From the NCBI GenBank assembly GCA_034440615.1, contig JAOTOM010005152.1, positions 186,001 through 250,000 on the forward strand: a DNA stretch of 64,000 nucleotides. Direction: 5' to 3'. The translations under genes and the position numbers were made by a program. Every line of letters starts with the position of its first letter. Within the stretch, counting starts at the first letter, position 1. Below, one piece after another: positions 11,701 to 23,650 of the stretch. The DNA is from Ashinkailepas kermadecensis (lineage: Eukaryota > Arthropoda > Thecostraca > Neolepadidae). The notes beneath the pieces are model-generated. The model worked only from the letters and a program-made list of their open reading frames with translations. It had not been told where the DNA came from and made no database searches.

Positions 11701-12304
11701 GGACCCCAAGATTACCCCCCCTATCCGAAGTTCGTTCATCGTTATTGCACAAAGGGGACTGTTGCGGGAGCAGGCGACTGTGTGCTACCCTCCGACAGAC
11801 CCACGCATCACTAACTGCGACAGCATGGCGGCACGGGTGGTGGGTAGGTACCCAATACTTCATAGGTTTTGAATTAAGCATTTTGGATAATGTGCTCATC
11901 AGTGATGTGCGTGTGAGCCTATGCCTGAAGAGTAGTCTTAGCCTTACATCCCCAGATGTTCGGTAACGTGGATTGAAATCCGATGGAGCATAGTCCAATT
12001 GTCAAATTGCAATTGGTGATCCATATCTAGCGACCTGACTCCGCCTCTGGTACCGCCCGTTCAGAGACAGAACCCTTTCTGTCGGGAGTTCCATAGCGTG
12101 CCGGCATGCCAAATATCGCACCATACATACCGTCACCGTCCCACCGCTGGAAAACACATGGTACACACCACCCACTGTTCTCTTACCCATGCTCGCGAGA
12201 CAACAGCCGACTCGTTGCCCGAGGGCAATACCGCCTGGGGCGGCGCGGACAGTCGTTCCAGCGTGCCAGCCTCCACTGCGTATGCATAGTCTCCTGGATG
12301 CGGC
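8771..12304. other. 3.5 kb without a convincing gene
   Basis: 8880-10350 is GC-richer than its surroundings and has several overlapping ORFs of 60-147 codons on both strands. None shows a family motif, signal peptide or splice-consistent edges. 10424-10480 holds a 22-bp repeat (TAGTGATATACGATAGCCTT unit, about 2.6 copies). 10700-11380 is AT-rich. The ORF at 11570-11998 on the minus strand is Arg/Ser/His-rich and unrecognised. Confidence 0.5.
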
Positions 12305-12314
12305 GACAGGCGGT

Positions 12315-12540
12315 GGTCACGTGTCGGGGTCGGGGCCGGGGTCGGGGTCGGGGCCGGGGACGGGGCCGGGGCCGGGGCCGGGGACGGGGCCGGGATCGGG
12401 GTCGGGGTCGGGGTCGGGGTCGGGGCCGGGCTCGGGGCCGGAGCCGGGGTCGGTGTCGGGGTCGGTGTCGGAGTCGAGGCCAGAACCAGCCGGAGCCAGC
12501 TGGGGTCGGGGTCGGGGCCGGGGTCGGGGCCAGAGGTCTG
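12315..12540. repeat. GGGGCC/GGGGTC hexanucleotide repeat
   Basis: About 35 copies of a degenerate 6-bp unit (CGGGGC, CGGGGT, CGGGGA). The G-runs on the plus strand every 6 bp make it strongly G-quadruplex-prone. Open frames on both strands give dipeptide repeats and are not genes. Confidence 0.96.
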
Positions 12541-12834
12541 CTGGATCCGGGCAGCTCCGGTGTTCCGGCCGGGCCAAATTTCTGGAAAGTAAATCGTCTG
12601 CATGAGACAAGGCACGACCAGTTGTGGCCGGCGAGAACACATGTTAGCGGGAAGTTCGGTCATCACATCCCGGCCAAGCTTGATAATTGGGATGCTTAAT
12701 CTTCAACACCCAAAATATGTTGTGAGACATACAACATGACTCATTCCACATCTACATTTTTGTCATGTCTGTGAGGAAGAATTGATTTCCGTGTTTGTCA
12801 GAATTGTTGCCTCGGGCACGGGCGTTGATTTCTG

Positions 12835-13025
12835 ATTTTTGGGGATGGGGTGGGGGTGGGGAGGACACGATACATGAGGGCAATAGGCGGGCCCAAATGG
12901 ATTGGGGGCACACTTCATAGGGTCCTATAGTAAAAGGTGAAATTATTGGAAGGGAGGGGGGGGGAGGAAGCCAACATTGAGGGGAAAGTTGCCCCTCAAC
13001 AGTATATAAGACAACACCCCTGACC
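12835..13025. repeat. dispersed MITE-like repeat (partner at 8590-8770)
   Basis: Same order of blocks as 8590-8770, including CCAAATGGATTGGGGGCACA, CATAGGGTCCTATAG, GCCAACATTGAGGGG and CCCCTCAACAGTATATAAGA, with a poly-G interruption at 12952-12965. Confidence 0.85.
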
Positions 13026-14015
13026 TTGGGAATCATTTTCCAGTATTAAGTCTGTTTTTACAGCAAGGACACTTTCCAATCTAAAGTTCGTTCTATGATT
13101 TCGCGAAAACATCTGTTCCTACTCCACAAATGAAACACGAAAATTAACATGTGCTTCTGGCAAGCCACGTCAGCTTCTAGCACTTCACAAACACGTATGA
13201 ATAGTGATCACAATGTTCTAATACTATATAGCAATTCTACCGTAAAATGATTTGCTCCTAGCGAAAGAGAACAATCCTAGATCCTGACTTAAGTTTCACC
13301 TCACACGAATCTAACTTTCAGAGCTCAGAGCAGACCGTCCGATGGGGACGGTCGGATCTTAGCGGGCTTCGGCGACCATCGCAACCTTCCGCAACGAGCC
13401 TTCACAACTGCAGCAGCTGAGTCTCGCTATAAGCGTCTCGCGGACAGGCATAGGGGACAGCAACCAGCCGACCGCCAGCGTGCTCCGACTCAGCGTGCCC
13501 AAATTCGGAGATTTGGTTGGAAAAGAACACCTAACAGCGAAAATATTTTCATCTTGCATCTGCAAAGTGCAGTTAGATTTACATCGCCGCTCCGAACAGA
13601 TGTGCACACACTTGTGAGACGACGTTCCTCATAGCTCATTGCTTTAGACAACGAACACTCACTCGAATTTGAGAGGAAATATGGTTATATATTTTGAAAA
13701 CAAGGCACGCCGCGCTGCCATAGCTCATGTGAGACTGCAACTAAGATCCAACAGCTCGGTAATGATCAGAGGATCACAACCGCTTAGCTTTAGCTTAAAT
13801 TCGAAGATCAGATGGATCTCAACCTTGTTAGTTCTGATAACCGCAATATCGAACAATGATGCTCAGGACCATCAATATAGCAGCACAAGCCTCCGTCCCA
13901 AAAAGTAAAGAAAACGCGGAAAGAGGCATCAGCGTCTTGGTGGTTTAATGGAGCCCGGACAATCAAAGGACAACCGCCGTGCTCACAAACAACGAAAGAT
14001 GCGCTGCGATGCGAT
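13026..14015. other. no gene seen
   Basis: Mostly AT-rich and non-coding. The ORFs at 13359-13607 and 13669-13908 show no recognisable content. Confidence 0.5.
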
Positions 14016-14020
14016 TTAAG

Positions 14021-14142
14021 ATGCGATTCAATGTGATGCGATTCAATGTGATGCGATTCAATGTGATGCGATTCAATGTGATGCGATTCAATGTGATGCG
14101 ATTCAATGTGATGCGATTCAATGTGATGCGATTCAAGATGTG
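14021..14142. repeat. 15-bp tandem repeat, 8 copies
   Basis: Almost identical copies of ATGCGATTCAATGTG at exact 15-bp spacing. The period is a multiple of three, so an ORF reads through it as a five-residue repeat; this is incidental. Confidence 0.97.
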
Positions 14143-14289
14143 TGTGCGCAGCACACCTGGCATACAGACAATTCTAAAAACACTTCCGACGCACAATTCG
14201 AAAAGCGCGACAAGACTCATGGCAAAACGTCGCTCACAATTCAACTCCTTCCCCTTCCTTATTATAGCGAGCAGTTCGGACCGAAGTGG

Positions 14290-14482
14290 GATATGTGCAA
14301 GCAGGAGCGCACCCAGGATATTCCTAATGGAGGCAAGACCAAAAATCAATTATCGGCGCTCGAAGCGCGTTGAAAATGTATCGCTTTACATGATGAAAAT
14401 CGATAAATAGTCGTTTGATCTATTGCATTTTGTGTATTTTTGGTTGCTAAGGGCGGGGGCGGGCCACCGGGCCCCCTTCGCT
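14290..14482. repeat. dispersed repeat end (partner at 40985-41165)
   Basis: Shares with 40985-41165 the segments CGGCG(C/T)..CGAA..GCG..GAAAATGT, GCATTT..TTTTTGGTTGCTAA, GGGCGGGGGCGGG and CCACCGG(G/A)CCCCCTT..GC(T/C)GCGCCTCTG. Probably an edge of the same non-autonomous family as the other C/G-rich fragments in this window. Confidence 0.7.
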
Positions 14483-15385
14483 GCGCCTCTGTGTACAAGC
14501 GCACTGACAAGGAAGCAACTCAAATTGTTCCGCTTCAATTTCAGTGCTTCCAGTGCTTGCTACCCTTATAAGGGTAGCATTTGTACATTTTGGCACTGGT
14601 ACTTGAAATTGGTGCTCTGGTGTACGCCAATTCTGAACCTGCATGCATATTTGGAAAGAAGTTGAGATGCGTTGTGCTACATATTAATCCCACCGAGTGT
14701 CAACGCTCGGTACGAGTTATTATATCACATTCACTATTCCCGCGGCATCAATACATTATTTCACGTGTGGTGAAAGATAATAAAACACGAGCTCTGTAAT
14801 GTAGCATGCAAATATGTATTAAAGATGCCAATTCCACTGCTGATTCTTATATATGCATTTTCGTGTTCCAAACGTATTTAGCTATAATTAATTTGGTTCC
14901 CGACTTCAGTATGCCACAGCCAGGTGTGCTACTTAACGTGTTTTATTTAGGAAGGAGGGTTCAGGGCTGCGGGAGTTCTTGCCCCTTAACATTTAATTAT
15001 TTCGACGTCTTCCAGACATAAATTGGGACACTATGGAGTTGCTTCTCCCCAATGGTTGAGAACCAATTAGGTAATGCATGCAGTTGCCCCCCCCTATCGA
15101 TTCAAATAACGATACCTGCAACAACAACTGACGGCTTACGAACTTAATCATAGCACGTAAGATCGCTTCCTCCAGGAGCTAGCCCATTGAGTGCAATCAT
15201 CAATCCGACAGTAGCTGCGAAATTTAACACAAACAGGTGGCGAGTGCGGGATCCCTTCTGTGTTTTCGGCCACTGTTCACCGCCACCTTTTAGCCATTCG
15301 ACGGCTTCTCGCTCACCTTGCAGCCATTTGACACCGGCGCGCTTCTCAGTGAGAGCCACCGTCACTGTTCACCTCCACCTGCCTC
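14483..15385. other. no gene seen
   Basis: Non-coding. A small perfect hairpin, CTACCCTTATAAGGGTAG, lies at 14560-14577. Confidence 0.5.
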
Positions 15386-15387
15386 CT

Positions 15388-15775
15388 CGACTGACACAGG
15401 ATCAGGGTGTGTGCGTCCATCTGCCTCGACTGGCACAGGATCAGGGTGTGTGCGTCCATCTGCCTCGACTGACACAGGATCAGGGTGTGTGCGTCCATCT
15501 GCCTCGACTGGCACAGGATCAGGGTGTGTGCATCCTCTGCCTCGACTGGCACGGGATCAGGGTGTGTGCGTCCACCTACCTCGACTGACACAGGATCAGG
15601 GTGTGTGCATCCTCTGCCTCGACTGACACAGGATCAGGGTGTGTGCGTCCATCTGCCTCGACTGACACAGGATCAGGGTGCGTGCGTCCATCTGCCTCGA
15701 CTGACACAGGATCAGGGTGTGTGCGTCCATCTGCCTCGACTGGCACAGGATCAGGGTGTGTGCGTCCTCTGCATT
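15388..15775. repeat. 39-bp tandem repeat, about 10 copies
   Basis: The unit runs CTGCCTCGACTGACACAGGA then TCAGGGTGTGTGCGTCCAT (39 bp, 13 codons). Some copies are 37-38 bp because CATCTGC is replaced by a shorter CATCCTCTGC variant. All frames remain open on both strands, which explains the long ORF at 15485-16621; I find no independent support for a protein. Confidence 0.96.
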
Positions 15776-16144
15776 GGCCTTGCCCTCTCACACACAGTCC
15801 GTTCCGCGTCACTGATCGCCGGATGCGATCACCACGTCAGAGGTTCCGGCACATCCTTCACAGGTCAGGTCACGGACACGCTGCTGCTAGACTCACCTCT
15901 TCACATCACTGTCGGGGACCTGACGAGCGCCGTTGATGGCGATTGGGTGTCCCTTCCAATACTGGTCCAGTCTACTGACTCTGCCCCAGTGAAGGCTTCG
16001 TGCCACCACCGGCACGGCTCGCTCCCCACTACAGATGTGGTGTCCGTCCCGCGACAGGCTCGGTCTCCTCTGTGTCACCGGTCCGGGCTCCGCCTCATCA
16101 CTCGGCTCGTCTGCGGATCGGTACTCCTGTCTCCTCGCCACTGT

Positions 16145-16395
16145 TTTGGTCTCACCACCGCTCCCGTCTTTCACCGCAGCTCCCGCCTCTCACCACCGCT
16201 CCCGTCTCTCACCACCAGTCCCGCCTCTCACCGTAGCTCCCGTCTCTCACCGCAGCTCCCGCTTCTCACCACAGTCCCGCTTCTCACCACCGCTCGCCTC
16301 TCACTACCAGTCCCGCCCCTCACCGCAGCTCCCGTCTCTCACCACCGCTTCCGCCTCTCACCACCGCTCCCGTCTTTCACCACCACTCCCGTACC
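16145..16395. repeat. degenerate CTCACCACCGCTCCCGTCT repeat
   Basis: A run of about 13 imperfect 18-20 bp units alternating CTCCCGTCTCTCACC with ACCGCTCCC or CAGCTCCC. It is pyrimidine-rich and follows the 39-bp array. Confidence 0.85.
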
Positions 16396-16614
16396 CTCAT
16401 CACCGCCCACTGCCCACTGCCGCCGCGCCGGTGGTCCACCACCGACGGACTCGCCCATCTCCCCAGCGCTGTGCGTCGGCCGACTGTTCCGGCGGGCCGC
16501 GCGCGCCGCCCCCTCCGCCCCCTCCGCCCCGCCGCCAGTTTCACGCCCACAGCGGCCGTTATGCACGCCGGTAAACCACGCGCTGATGGATGGACGACAC
16601 GGCGCGGTATTAAA

Positions 16615-16649
16615 CAGATAGGGCCGCCGGTGGGCGGCGGCCCTATCTG
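16615..16649. repeat. 14-bp-arm hairpin
   Basis: Perfect inverted repeat CAGATAGGGCCGCC (16615-16628) and its complement (16636-16649) around a 7-nt loop. No T-run follows and no gene ends here. It marks an edge between the pyrimidine-rich repeats and a GC-rich stretch. Confidence 0.85.
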
Positions 16650-17875
16650 AGCCGAGAGACACGCGGCTGAGGCGGCGGCAGTCCGACCGGCCGGCCGGTC
16701 ACCGGCTTCCCGGCTCGACGGTCCTGGGAAGGACTGGGCACTCGTCGGGTCTGGCAGACACGACCCTCATCGGCTGCTGTGATTTCCTGGATGTTATATT
16801 TGCTGGGCATGTGGGGTTCGGTCTAGATAGCGACTGGAAGTTATCCAAGTTCTGTTTAAGAATGCCTTCTCGAATAACGCCATTGGCAAACAGAAACAAA
16901 AAAACGACTGATGACATGTGAATTGGGAGCAGTGCCAAGTGAAGCCAATAACAAGTATCCGATGTTGTCACAACAAGACGAAATGATGTTGTCTTACGAA
17001 ACCGTCACGTAGGTCACTGACGTCATTCACAATGAGACGACATTACACCACAAAATATCGCAAACAAAGGAAGAATAAAGCCTCTTCTGATTCGCTGCCA
17101 AACAATTGAAACTTGAAATTAGTTTAAACACACGCAGCAAATATAGCTAGGCTCTGGCATAAGCCTCAGCACCACCAGGCTCTTGTCGGACCAGGTGGTA
17201 CACCTCTGGCACATTACCTTCACACCGGCACGGAGGGTGGCCTTGGTCAGCCAGCGGGATAAGGTGGCTCATCTCCGGCACATTCCCTTCACATCAACAC
17301 ATTGGGGTCCATGCACCCGAAATATACATACATCAACACACACGGACGAATATATGACAGGGCATAGGTCACGTGTGTTGTTTGCTCCATTTTGCGGGCC
17401 GGGAAATTGATCCATGTTCTACAGGAGACATCACGGACGACCCGAACGAGGCTGAGAGCCAGTGGTGCGAGCTGGGAACTTCGAGTGTTTCGAATGATGA
17501 ACACCTGCTTAGTGCACAGCGTGTGCCACTGCTCGCGGTGGACAGCCGCGCCTGCGTGACGATCACGGCGCAGCCGGCGTAGCGCAATGGCGTAGCGTAA
17601 GCACAACAAACGGCTCGCCATTGGAGCACAGCAAAGTAGAAGCAGCCCACGAGCACTTGCGCTTCTGGAATACAGGCAGTCGCAGCAGGCTGTCGAGCCG
17701 GCGTGTCGGCAGGTATGAGTGCTGGTGCCGCAGGGAGGCCTGAGACGTTGCCGGGCGGGACGGCTCTGGACCCGTGGGTGTCGTGTGGTGGCTTAATAAC
17801 TCGCACCATCCAAAGTGCCACTTCAGTGCTTCGCCCCGTTAGTGCTTCGGTTAGCTGGGTATTTTTAGGGGGCAG
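16650..17875. other. no gene seen
   Basis: Mixed non-coding sequence. 17185-17305 has a diverged ~70-bp duplication (GGTGGTACACCTCTGGCACA.. and AAGGTGGCTCATCTCCGGCA..). The opposing ORFs at 17369-17821 are unrecognised. Confidence 0.5.
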
Positions 17876-18126
17876 TGTAGGGCGCCGGTGCCCCTATAGC
17901 TCCACCTGTCCCGATCAGTGGTCACAACCATCCACAGTGCCCGGATACCCTACCTGCTGCCGGAGGTAGCCGTCACCCTCCGCCGACACTGCGTGACCAC
18001 TGTAGGACGCCGACACCTCTACAGCTCCACCTGCCCCGACCAGTGGTAACAACCATCCACAGTGCCCCGACACCCTACCTGGTGCCGGAGGTAGCCGTCA
18101 CCCTCCGCCGACACTGCGTGACCACT
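17876..18126. repeat. 125-bp tandem duplication
   Basis: Two copies (17876-18000 and 18001-18126), each from TGTAGG..CGCCG through CTCCACCTG, CCATCCACAGTGCCC and CCTCCGCCGACACTGCGTGA. About 90 percent alike. Confidence 0.9.
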
Positions 18127-18192
18127 GCACTGGTGGCAGCACTGGCAGGCGCTGATATGCCACCGCGCTCACCGCTCTGACGTCACCGGCCG

Positions 18193-19028
18193 ATGCCACG
18201 GTCATCAGGGACGGAAGCTCCACAGTCATCAGGGACCGATACCCAACGGAAGCTCCACAGTCATCAGGGACCGATACCCAACGGAAGCTCCACAGTCATC
18301 AGGGACCGATACCCGACGGAAGCTTCACGGTCGTTAGGGACCGATACTCGGCGGAAGCTCCATAGTCATCAGGGACCGATACCCAACGGAAGCTCCACAG
18401 TCATCAGGGACCGATACCCAACGGAAGCTCCACAGTCATCAGGGACCGATACCCAACGGAAGCTCCACAGTCATCAGGGACCGATACCCAACGGAAGCTC
18501 CACAGTCATCAGGGACCGATACCCGGCGGAAGCTCCACAGTCATCAGGGACCGATGCCCAGCGGAAGCTCCACAGTCATCAGGGACCGATACCCGGCGGA
18601 AGCTTCACGGTCATCAGGGACCGATGACTCGCGGAAGCTCCACAGTCATCAGGGACCGATATCCGGCGGAAGCTCCACAGTCATCAGGGACCGATACCTC
18701 GCGGAAGCTCCACAGTCATCAGGGACCGATACCCAACGGAAGCTCCACAGTCATCAGGGACCGATACCCAACGGAAGCTCCACAGTCATCAGGGACCGAT
18801 ACCCGGCGGAAGCTTCACGGTCATCAGGGACCGATGCCTCGCGGAAGCTCCACAGTCATTAAGGACCGATATCCGGCGGAAGCCCCATAGTCATCAGGGA
18901 CCGATGCCTCGCGGAAGCTCCACAGTCATTAAGGACCGATATCCGGCGGAAGCCCCACAGTCATCAGGGACCGATACTAGGCGGGAGCTCCACAGTCATC
19001 AGGGACCGATAATCGGCGGAAGCTCTGC
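18193..19028. repeat. 35-bp tandem repeat, about 24 copies
   Basis: Unit GGAAGCTCCACAGTCATCAG followed by GGACCGATACCCAAC, at 35-bp spacing from 18193. Variation is confined mainly to the last 6-8 bases (ACCCAAC, ACCCGGC, GCCTCGC, ATCCGGC). 35 is not a multiple of three but no frame has a stop, so each ORF cycles through all three frames. Confidence 0.97.
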
Positions 19029-19249
19029 GGATTGCAGGAATTAATCAAGCGTTCGCGGACAAACACCGCCAAGCTGAGACATAACAGTGATGTCGTCCTA
19101 ATTGCGTGTCAGGAAAGTGAAATGGCAACATGTTCCCAGAGCGGAGAATCTCCTTGGATATGTTTGTGGATCGATAGCTCATACACATGATGAGATATTG
19201 AAATATGACCTGCTATGTGAGTGCAATTGGACAGTGCTTCCTAAACGTA

Positions 19250-19830
19250 TGTCTCGGATTTTTGTTTGAGGTCATGTCAGCGGCCTGAGGTCCCGGTCAA
19301 TTTGAGTCAATTTTGACCGATTTTCTTATTTTTTTTGTAACATGCATGATTTGCTAACATCATCTTCACCTTGCCACGCATGCAGAAGCATCAGAAGAGG
19401 TTCCTTATCCAATGTGCTTGACCTACGTCAAGTGGCCTGACGTCAGGTCATGATAAAGTGCGCAATGTTGGCTGAGCCTATTGCGACACTGCTGTTTTTT
19501 ATGGTTTAGTTCTAGTTTAGTGTCAAATTTGCATTGTTCGACCTAAATTAGCCTAATATGCAGATATAAAATGTGTTTTTTTAAAATCGATTTTTCTCCA
19601 AAGCTACCATTCTGATTATCAAAATGATCTAAAAATAAAACATAGCACTCATTTTTACCCTATTTTTCTGGGTCTTTCCGATAGAACCCCGTTCGTTTCC
19701 GTGCAAATCTTAGTTTGGAAGTTAGATGGGGAACTTTAAGGACCACTCCCCGATATGGGGTGTGAGGATCTGACCGGAAAGACGAGGGTTAACGAGGAGT
19801 TACTTCGTTAATCCACCGAGGGTTAACGAG
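19250..19830 (-). repeat. putative DNA-element relic sharing an end with 25676-26145
   Basis: On the minus strand from about 19800 it reads TTAACCCTCGTCTTTCCGGTCA, then ATCCTCACACCCCATATCGGGG. 25676 reads TTAACCCGCTTTCCGGTCAT, then ATCCTGACACCCCGTCTCGGGG on the plus strand. The interiors are AT-rich with TGACCT words but less alike. Three GGGTTAACGAGG words cluster at 19785-19830. Confidence 0.55.
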
Positions 19831-20540
19831 GGCCATTAAGGAAAACGTGAGATGTGTGTGCCTATGTAATGAAAGAACAATTCGTGTAAAACCACACACA
19901 CGCAAACTACGTTTATTATCATTTCTGCAGATAGCATTCATTTTCTAAATGGCGTGACGGTTGCCACCTTTGTGCGCGTTGGGTAAATGGATCACTGAAT
20001 TGCTAACAAGTGACATTCTGGGCGATGTGACCGTGACTGAGCATAAGCGGACCTGGTCAAATCGCGGGAACGCTCTGAAAATTAGCCAACAGCGCCGGGT
20101 GAAACACGCTAATCGATAGTCGATAGTCACGCTAATCGGTACAGTCACGGGCATGGATAATCGATTGTCGGACCCAGCGAGAGCGGCAGTCGCCATTCAT
20201 ACTGCCGCACTCTCGACTGAGAACGGATGGCCAGAAGGCCGAAGCAAAGGTTAAGTTGGTGGAGATCGTGCATTTGGCACCCATCTCGGTCCGTGATGGG
20301 GTGATCGCTTGTTAGGGGATCGTCGGCATTCCACCCTCTATTGATCGTCAAAGATTATCATCACCCAGCGGGCAACGGCTCGGCCTGTCACTTAGCCAGT
20401 GTGGGGGCGCTACGCAGCATAAGGAGCATGCTGAACGTGCACAGGGCTTTCCTTCGCAACGGGCTTCGCGAAGAGGGAGCTCCTGACAAGTAACCTTGTA
20501 AGCAGGGGCCACGTTAAAACATTGTCTCATGGGACATCCT
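19831..20540. other. no gene seen
   Basis: Non-coding. The ORFs are short and unrecognised. A CGATAGTCGATAGTCACGCT-type short duplication lies near 20113. Confidence 0.5.
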
Positions 20541-20544
20541 CTTC

Positions 20545-21950
20545 GTCTGGTGGGAACTCGTATTGACCCACATGGACTTCCTGTTGCTCATCTGGGCATC
20601 CTAGTCCCCAACAGGAGCCTTCTGCTGGCCATCTGAGCCTGCAGTGTTTCTGATCGGCCTCCTCTTTATCTGATGGTGAGTCCCGTAGGCCACATGGTAC
20701 ATCCAGCTGGGCCTTCTATCGACGAACGGAGCCCGAAATATCTCCGATGGTGCCCTCCTCTTGATCTAGCGGAGTGTCATATCGATCATCAGGGCTTCCT
20801 GTTGGCTGTCGGGGTCCCCTTGTGCTTCTGGTGGGAGCTTCTTATTGGACTGGTGGAGCCCTCTCTTGGCTTCGTGAGGCTTTCTATTGACCAGCAGGAC
20901 CTCCTCTTGGCTGTCTGGGACCTCCTGAGTTTCTCGTGCGGCCCTTTCTTGGTCTGGTGGGACCTCCTCTTGACATGTTGGGGCCTCATGTCGGACAACT
21001 GGGGTCCCCTATCGAACAACATTCAACAGAGGCCTTTTGTGTCTCTGATGTGGGTTTCTCTTGGTCTGGTAGGGTCTCCTGTGGTCTTATGAGTCCTCTT
21101 TTCCTCTTCTAGTTACCCCTTCTCCAAATTATGAACCTCTGCACGTCATGTGGGTCACCTCTAGACTGGTATCTCTATCAATCTTGAGAGCGTCCTTTTG
21201 CGGCCTGGTGCACTCTTTCTTTTCCTAGGGGTCTCCTCGTCAAAACCAGAGACCTTCTGTCGTGTCTCAGGGGTATTTTCTCATTTCCCAGGAGCCTCCT
21301 TACCCGTGTTGGGAGTGGGGTACGGTGGTTGGCTATTCTGACGTCCAGAGGTCATCTCTCATATCAAATGATCCCCCTTCCCCGACTTAGGGGCCTCCTC
21401 TTTAATACTGTGGACCTTGTTTCCAATTGTTGGCCTCCTCTTCCAAACTGGAGCCTGGTCGCGCTTCGGGGGCCTCCTCTTCTACCCTGTGTGCGCCTCA
21501 TCCGTCTTGAGGACCGCCTCTTGCGCTTCCGAAACCATGTCCCCTATCTACCGGCTTCCTCTCACATCTTGCGATCTCTCATTTCCTATAGTCGCCCTAT
21601 CCGTCTTGGGGCTTCCTTGCCCGCCTTGGACGACTCCCCTTGAATCCCAAGGCCTCCTGTTCGTTAGAGGCTTCCTCTGTGCTTGGAGCCTCTTTACCTC
21701 TGCTAGGAGCGTGATCTTGCGTCCTGATGGACACGTCTTCTCTCCCATGGGCTTCTTCTCCAAAATTTGGCGCCTCCTTTCCTATCTGCCCTTTCATTTC
21801 TTGTAGGGTACTTTATGTCCGTCTTGGGGGCCTCCTCTTGCGTTCGGGGATATCTGTCCTATTATACGAATCTCCTCTCCTATCTTAAGGGTTATCCTCC
21901 TCCATCTTGAGGGCCTCCTCTTCCAAATTATGAGCCTGCTCGTCTAACTT
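20545..21950. repeat. long degenerate GGGCCTCCTCTTG minisatellite
   Basis: About 1.4 kb in which variants of (G)GGCCTCCT(C/G)TTG(G/C) recur every 25-40 bp, with diverged spacers often ending TCTGGTGGG or ATCTTGAGG. Copies are old and irregular in length. ORFs on both strands (for example 20673-21092 and 21417-21806) come from this pyrimidine-rich bias. Confidence 0.75.
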
Positions 21951-22340
21951 GGGCGACTCCTCAGTCTCGGTAGCATTTTCGTCGGAACGTCGGACACGTC
22001 AACCTGCATGTATGCTCCTCCCCGCCCCACGTTCGACGGTGCGGCTGAACACCACCCGAGTGACCGGTGCTGCCAACGGTGGCGACGTTGCGTCGCTCTC
22101 GACGGTAGCGATGACGGCGGACCGGCTGTCGTGATGGCAAATGATGGCGGCCGGGATACGGGCAGCACGGTCACGCTCGACTCGTCTGATCCACTCGGAG
22201 GTCGCTGACCCACGTCGGTCGACCTCGCCGAAGACAGCGACGAGTGAGAAACGATTGAATCGATCGAATTAATCTGAATCGATAGAACCGACAAGAAACC
22301 GAAACCGACCGCCACAATATGAACAGTCACAGATGGCCAA
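21951..22340. other. GC-rich stretch, no gene assigned
   Basis: Short ORFs on both strands (21944-22354 minus, 22008-22208 plus) without recognisable motifs or splice-consistent edges. Confidence 0.4.
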
Positions 22341-22344
22341 GGTG

Positions 22345-22482
22345 ATCGTGCCACAACCGCCCGGCTCAGAGTGATCGTGCCACACCGCCCGGCTCAGAGT
22401 TATCGTGCCACACCGCCCGGCTCAGAGTTATCGTGCCACACCGCCCGGCTCAGAGTGATCGTGCCACACCGCCCGGCTCAGA
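22345..22482. repeat. 28-bp tandem repeat, about 5 copies
   Basis: Units of GTGATCGTGCCACACCGCCC then GGCTCAGA at 28-bp spacing (GGCTCAGA at 22363, 22391 and 22419 onward). Alternate copies have GTTATCGTG. Confidence 0.95.
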
Positions 22483-22594
22483 GTTGGCTGGCGTCGTGCG
22501 TGCCTGTCTCCGACTGAGCCGGCAAAGGAGTGACAACCGTCCGCCCGCCATCGCTGGCGGCGACACAACACCGCGCCCTCTCCGCTATCGGCGG

Positions 22595-22880
22595 TCAGGG
22601 GCGGATACAGAGGCGGGGAGGGGTGGGGTTGGGTGGGGTGGGAGGGGGTGGGGGTTGGGGAAGACACTTTGAGAATGTGCTCTCCCCCATGGGAAGACGG
22701 TGCTCCTCTGGGAAGACTCGAGTGCACCCCGCCCTCTGCTCCAACGGATTAATTTTCTCAGTCAAAGGCGCCCCTCTCATAGGGGAATTGGTGCCTCGTG
22801 AGAGGAACAGACGCCCATTCAGTGTGATCGAGTGCATCCCCCGTCACCCCATCACTGAGCGGTTTTTCAGCCGAAACAGC
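22595..22880. repeat. MITE-like dispersed repeat (AGGGGCGGATACAG end)
   Basis: Opens with GTCAGGGGCGGATACAGAGG at 22596, then a G-rich run. Two internal units of roughly 70-100 bp follow, containing CTCGAGTGCACCCCG / ATCGAGTGCATCCCC, GGCGCCCCTC and CAGCCGAAA. The same order is seen at 27360-28000 and 59130-60005. Confidence 0.75.
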
Positions 22881-23650
22881 CCCTCCAAACGCGTGCCCAT
22901 GAAAATGCCAGAATCCGCCTCTGTCGGCATCGACCGACCAAAACTGTTAATTAACTACCGAGGTATGGCTGCTCACGACGCTTGTTACACCCACCGCCGG
23001 GAACGCAAGACCAATCGCTCTTGCCATTGCGCATATAAATAGGGCCATTCTCGACCACTGTTCGCTGACGCGGGCGCTATATCGGCGTGCACCGACACCA
23101 AGCCACACCAGGATACCATGTCGAGAATGTGTGCTGCAGGAACTCGTGACCAAAGCCAACAGCGATGTCATCACGGCAGAAATAATTCACGTGATCCTCA
23201 CGATCATAACAGTGATCAGCGATGTAAATGTATATCTACAAACACTGAACAGTACAGCTAACACAACGCGGATACTGACGAATATATCGCTGGCGCGGTA
23301 TATGTCTAGCCAACAAGGCACGTTCGCACATATGAAACCGGCCTAACTTTACCTTCACTTTCCGCACAGAATGGGTTCATCGACATCCCGCGCAAGAATC
23401 ACCTTCGCGTGCAACACGATGCTGGCACCCCCATCCAGCTTCCTGTCACCGGACGCTCACTTCAGTTGAGACAACTCACCATTTCGAGTCACCTCCGTCA
23501 ATCTTGGTCCCAATCCACTCCGACACACCCACATAGTCAGCGCCACTGCGCACCGCCGTGCCCACGTCCAACACAGGCAGTGCTTATGTCGGCCAGTTCA
23601 CGTGACCGCAGAAGCCGACATCACAGGTATCACAACTCCTCTATCCTGTC
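22881..23650. other. no gene seen
   Basis: Downstream flank of the coiled-coil gene (which is on the minus strand). No recognisable ORF or repeat. Confidence 0.5.

Noticed and set aside
11570..11998. 142-codon minus-strand ORF
   Set aside because: Unrecognised composition, no supporting context; kept out of the gene list.
12106..12699. Arg-Gly, Ser-Gly and Pro-Ala dipeptide-repeat ORFs on both strands
   Set aside because: Translation of a GGGGCC-type hexanucleotide repeat; open on both strands and all frames.
15485..16621. 378-codon ORF, longest in the window
   Set aside because: Built from a 39-bp (13-codon) tandem array followed by a pyrimidine-rich repeat; the opposite strand is equally open.
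17373..17582. 70-codon ORF with GC-rich end (SRACVTITAQPA)
   Set aside because: Looked exon-like, but no acceptor/donor pair or neighbouring exon fits and the protein is unrecognised.
18193..19028. CRISPR-like array
   Set aside because: Units are contiguous 35-bp repeats without unique spacers, in eukaryotic DNA; it is a minisatellite.
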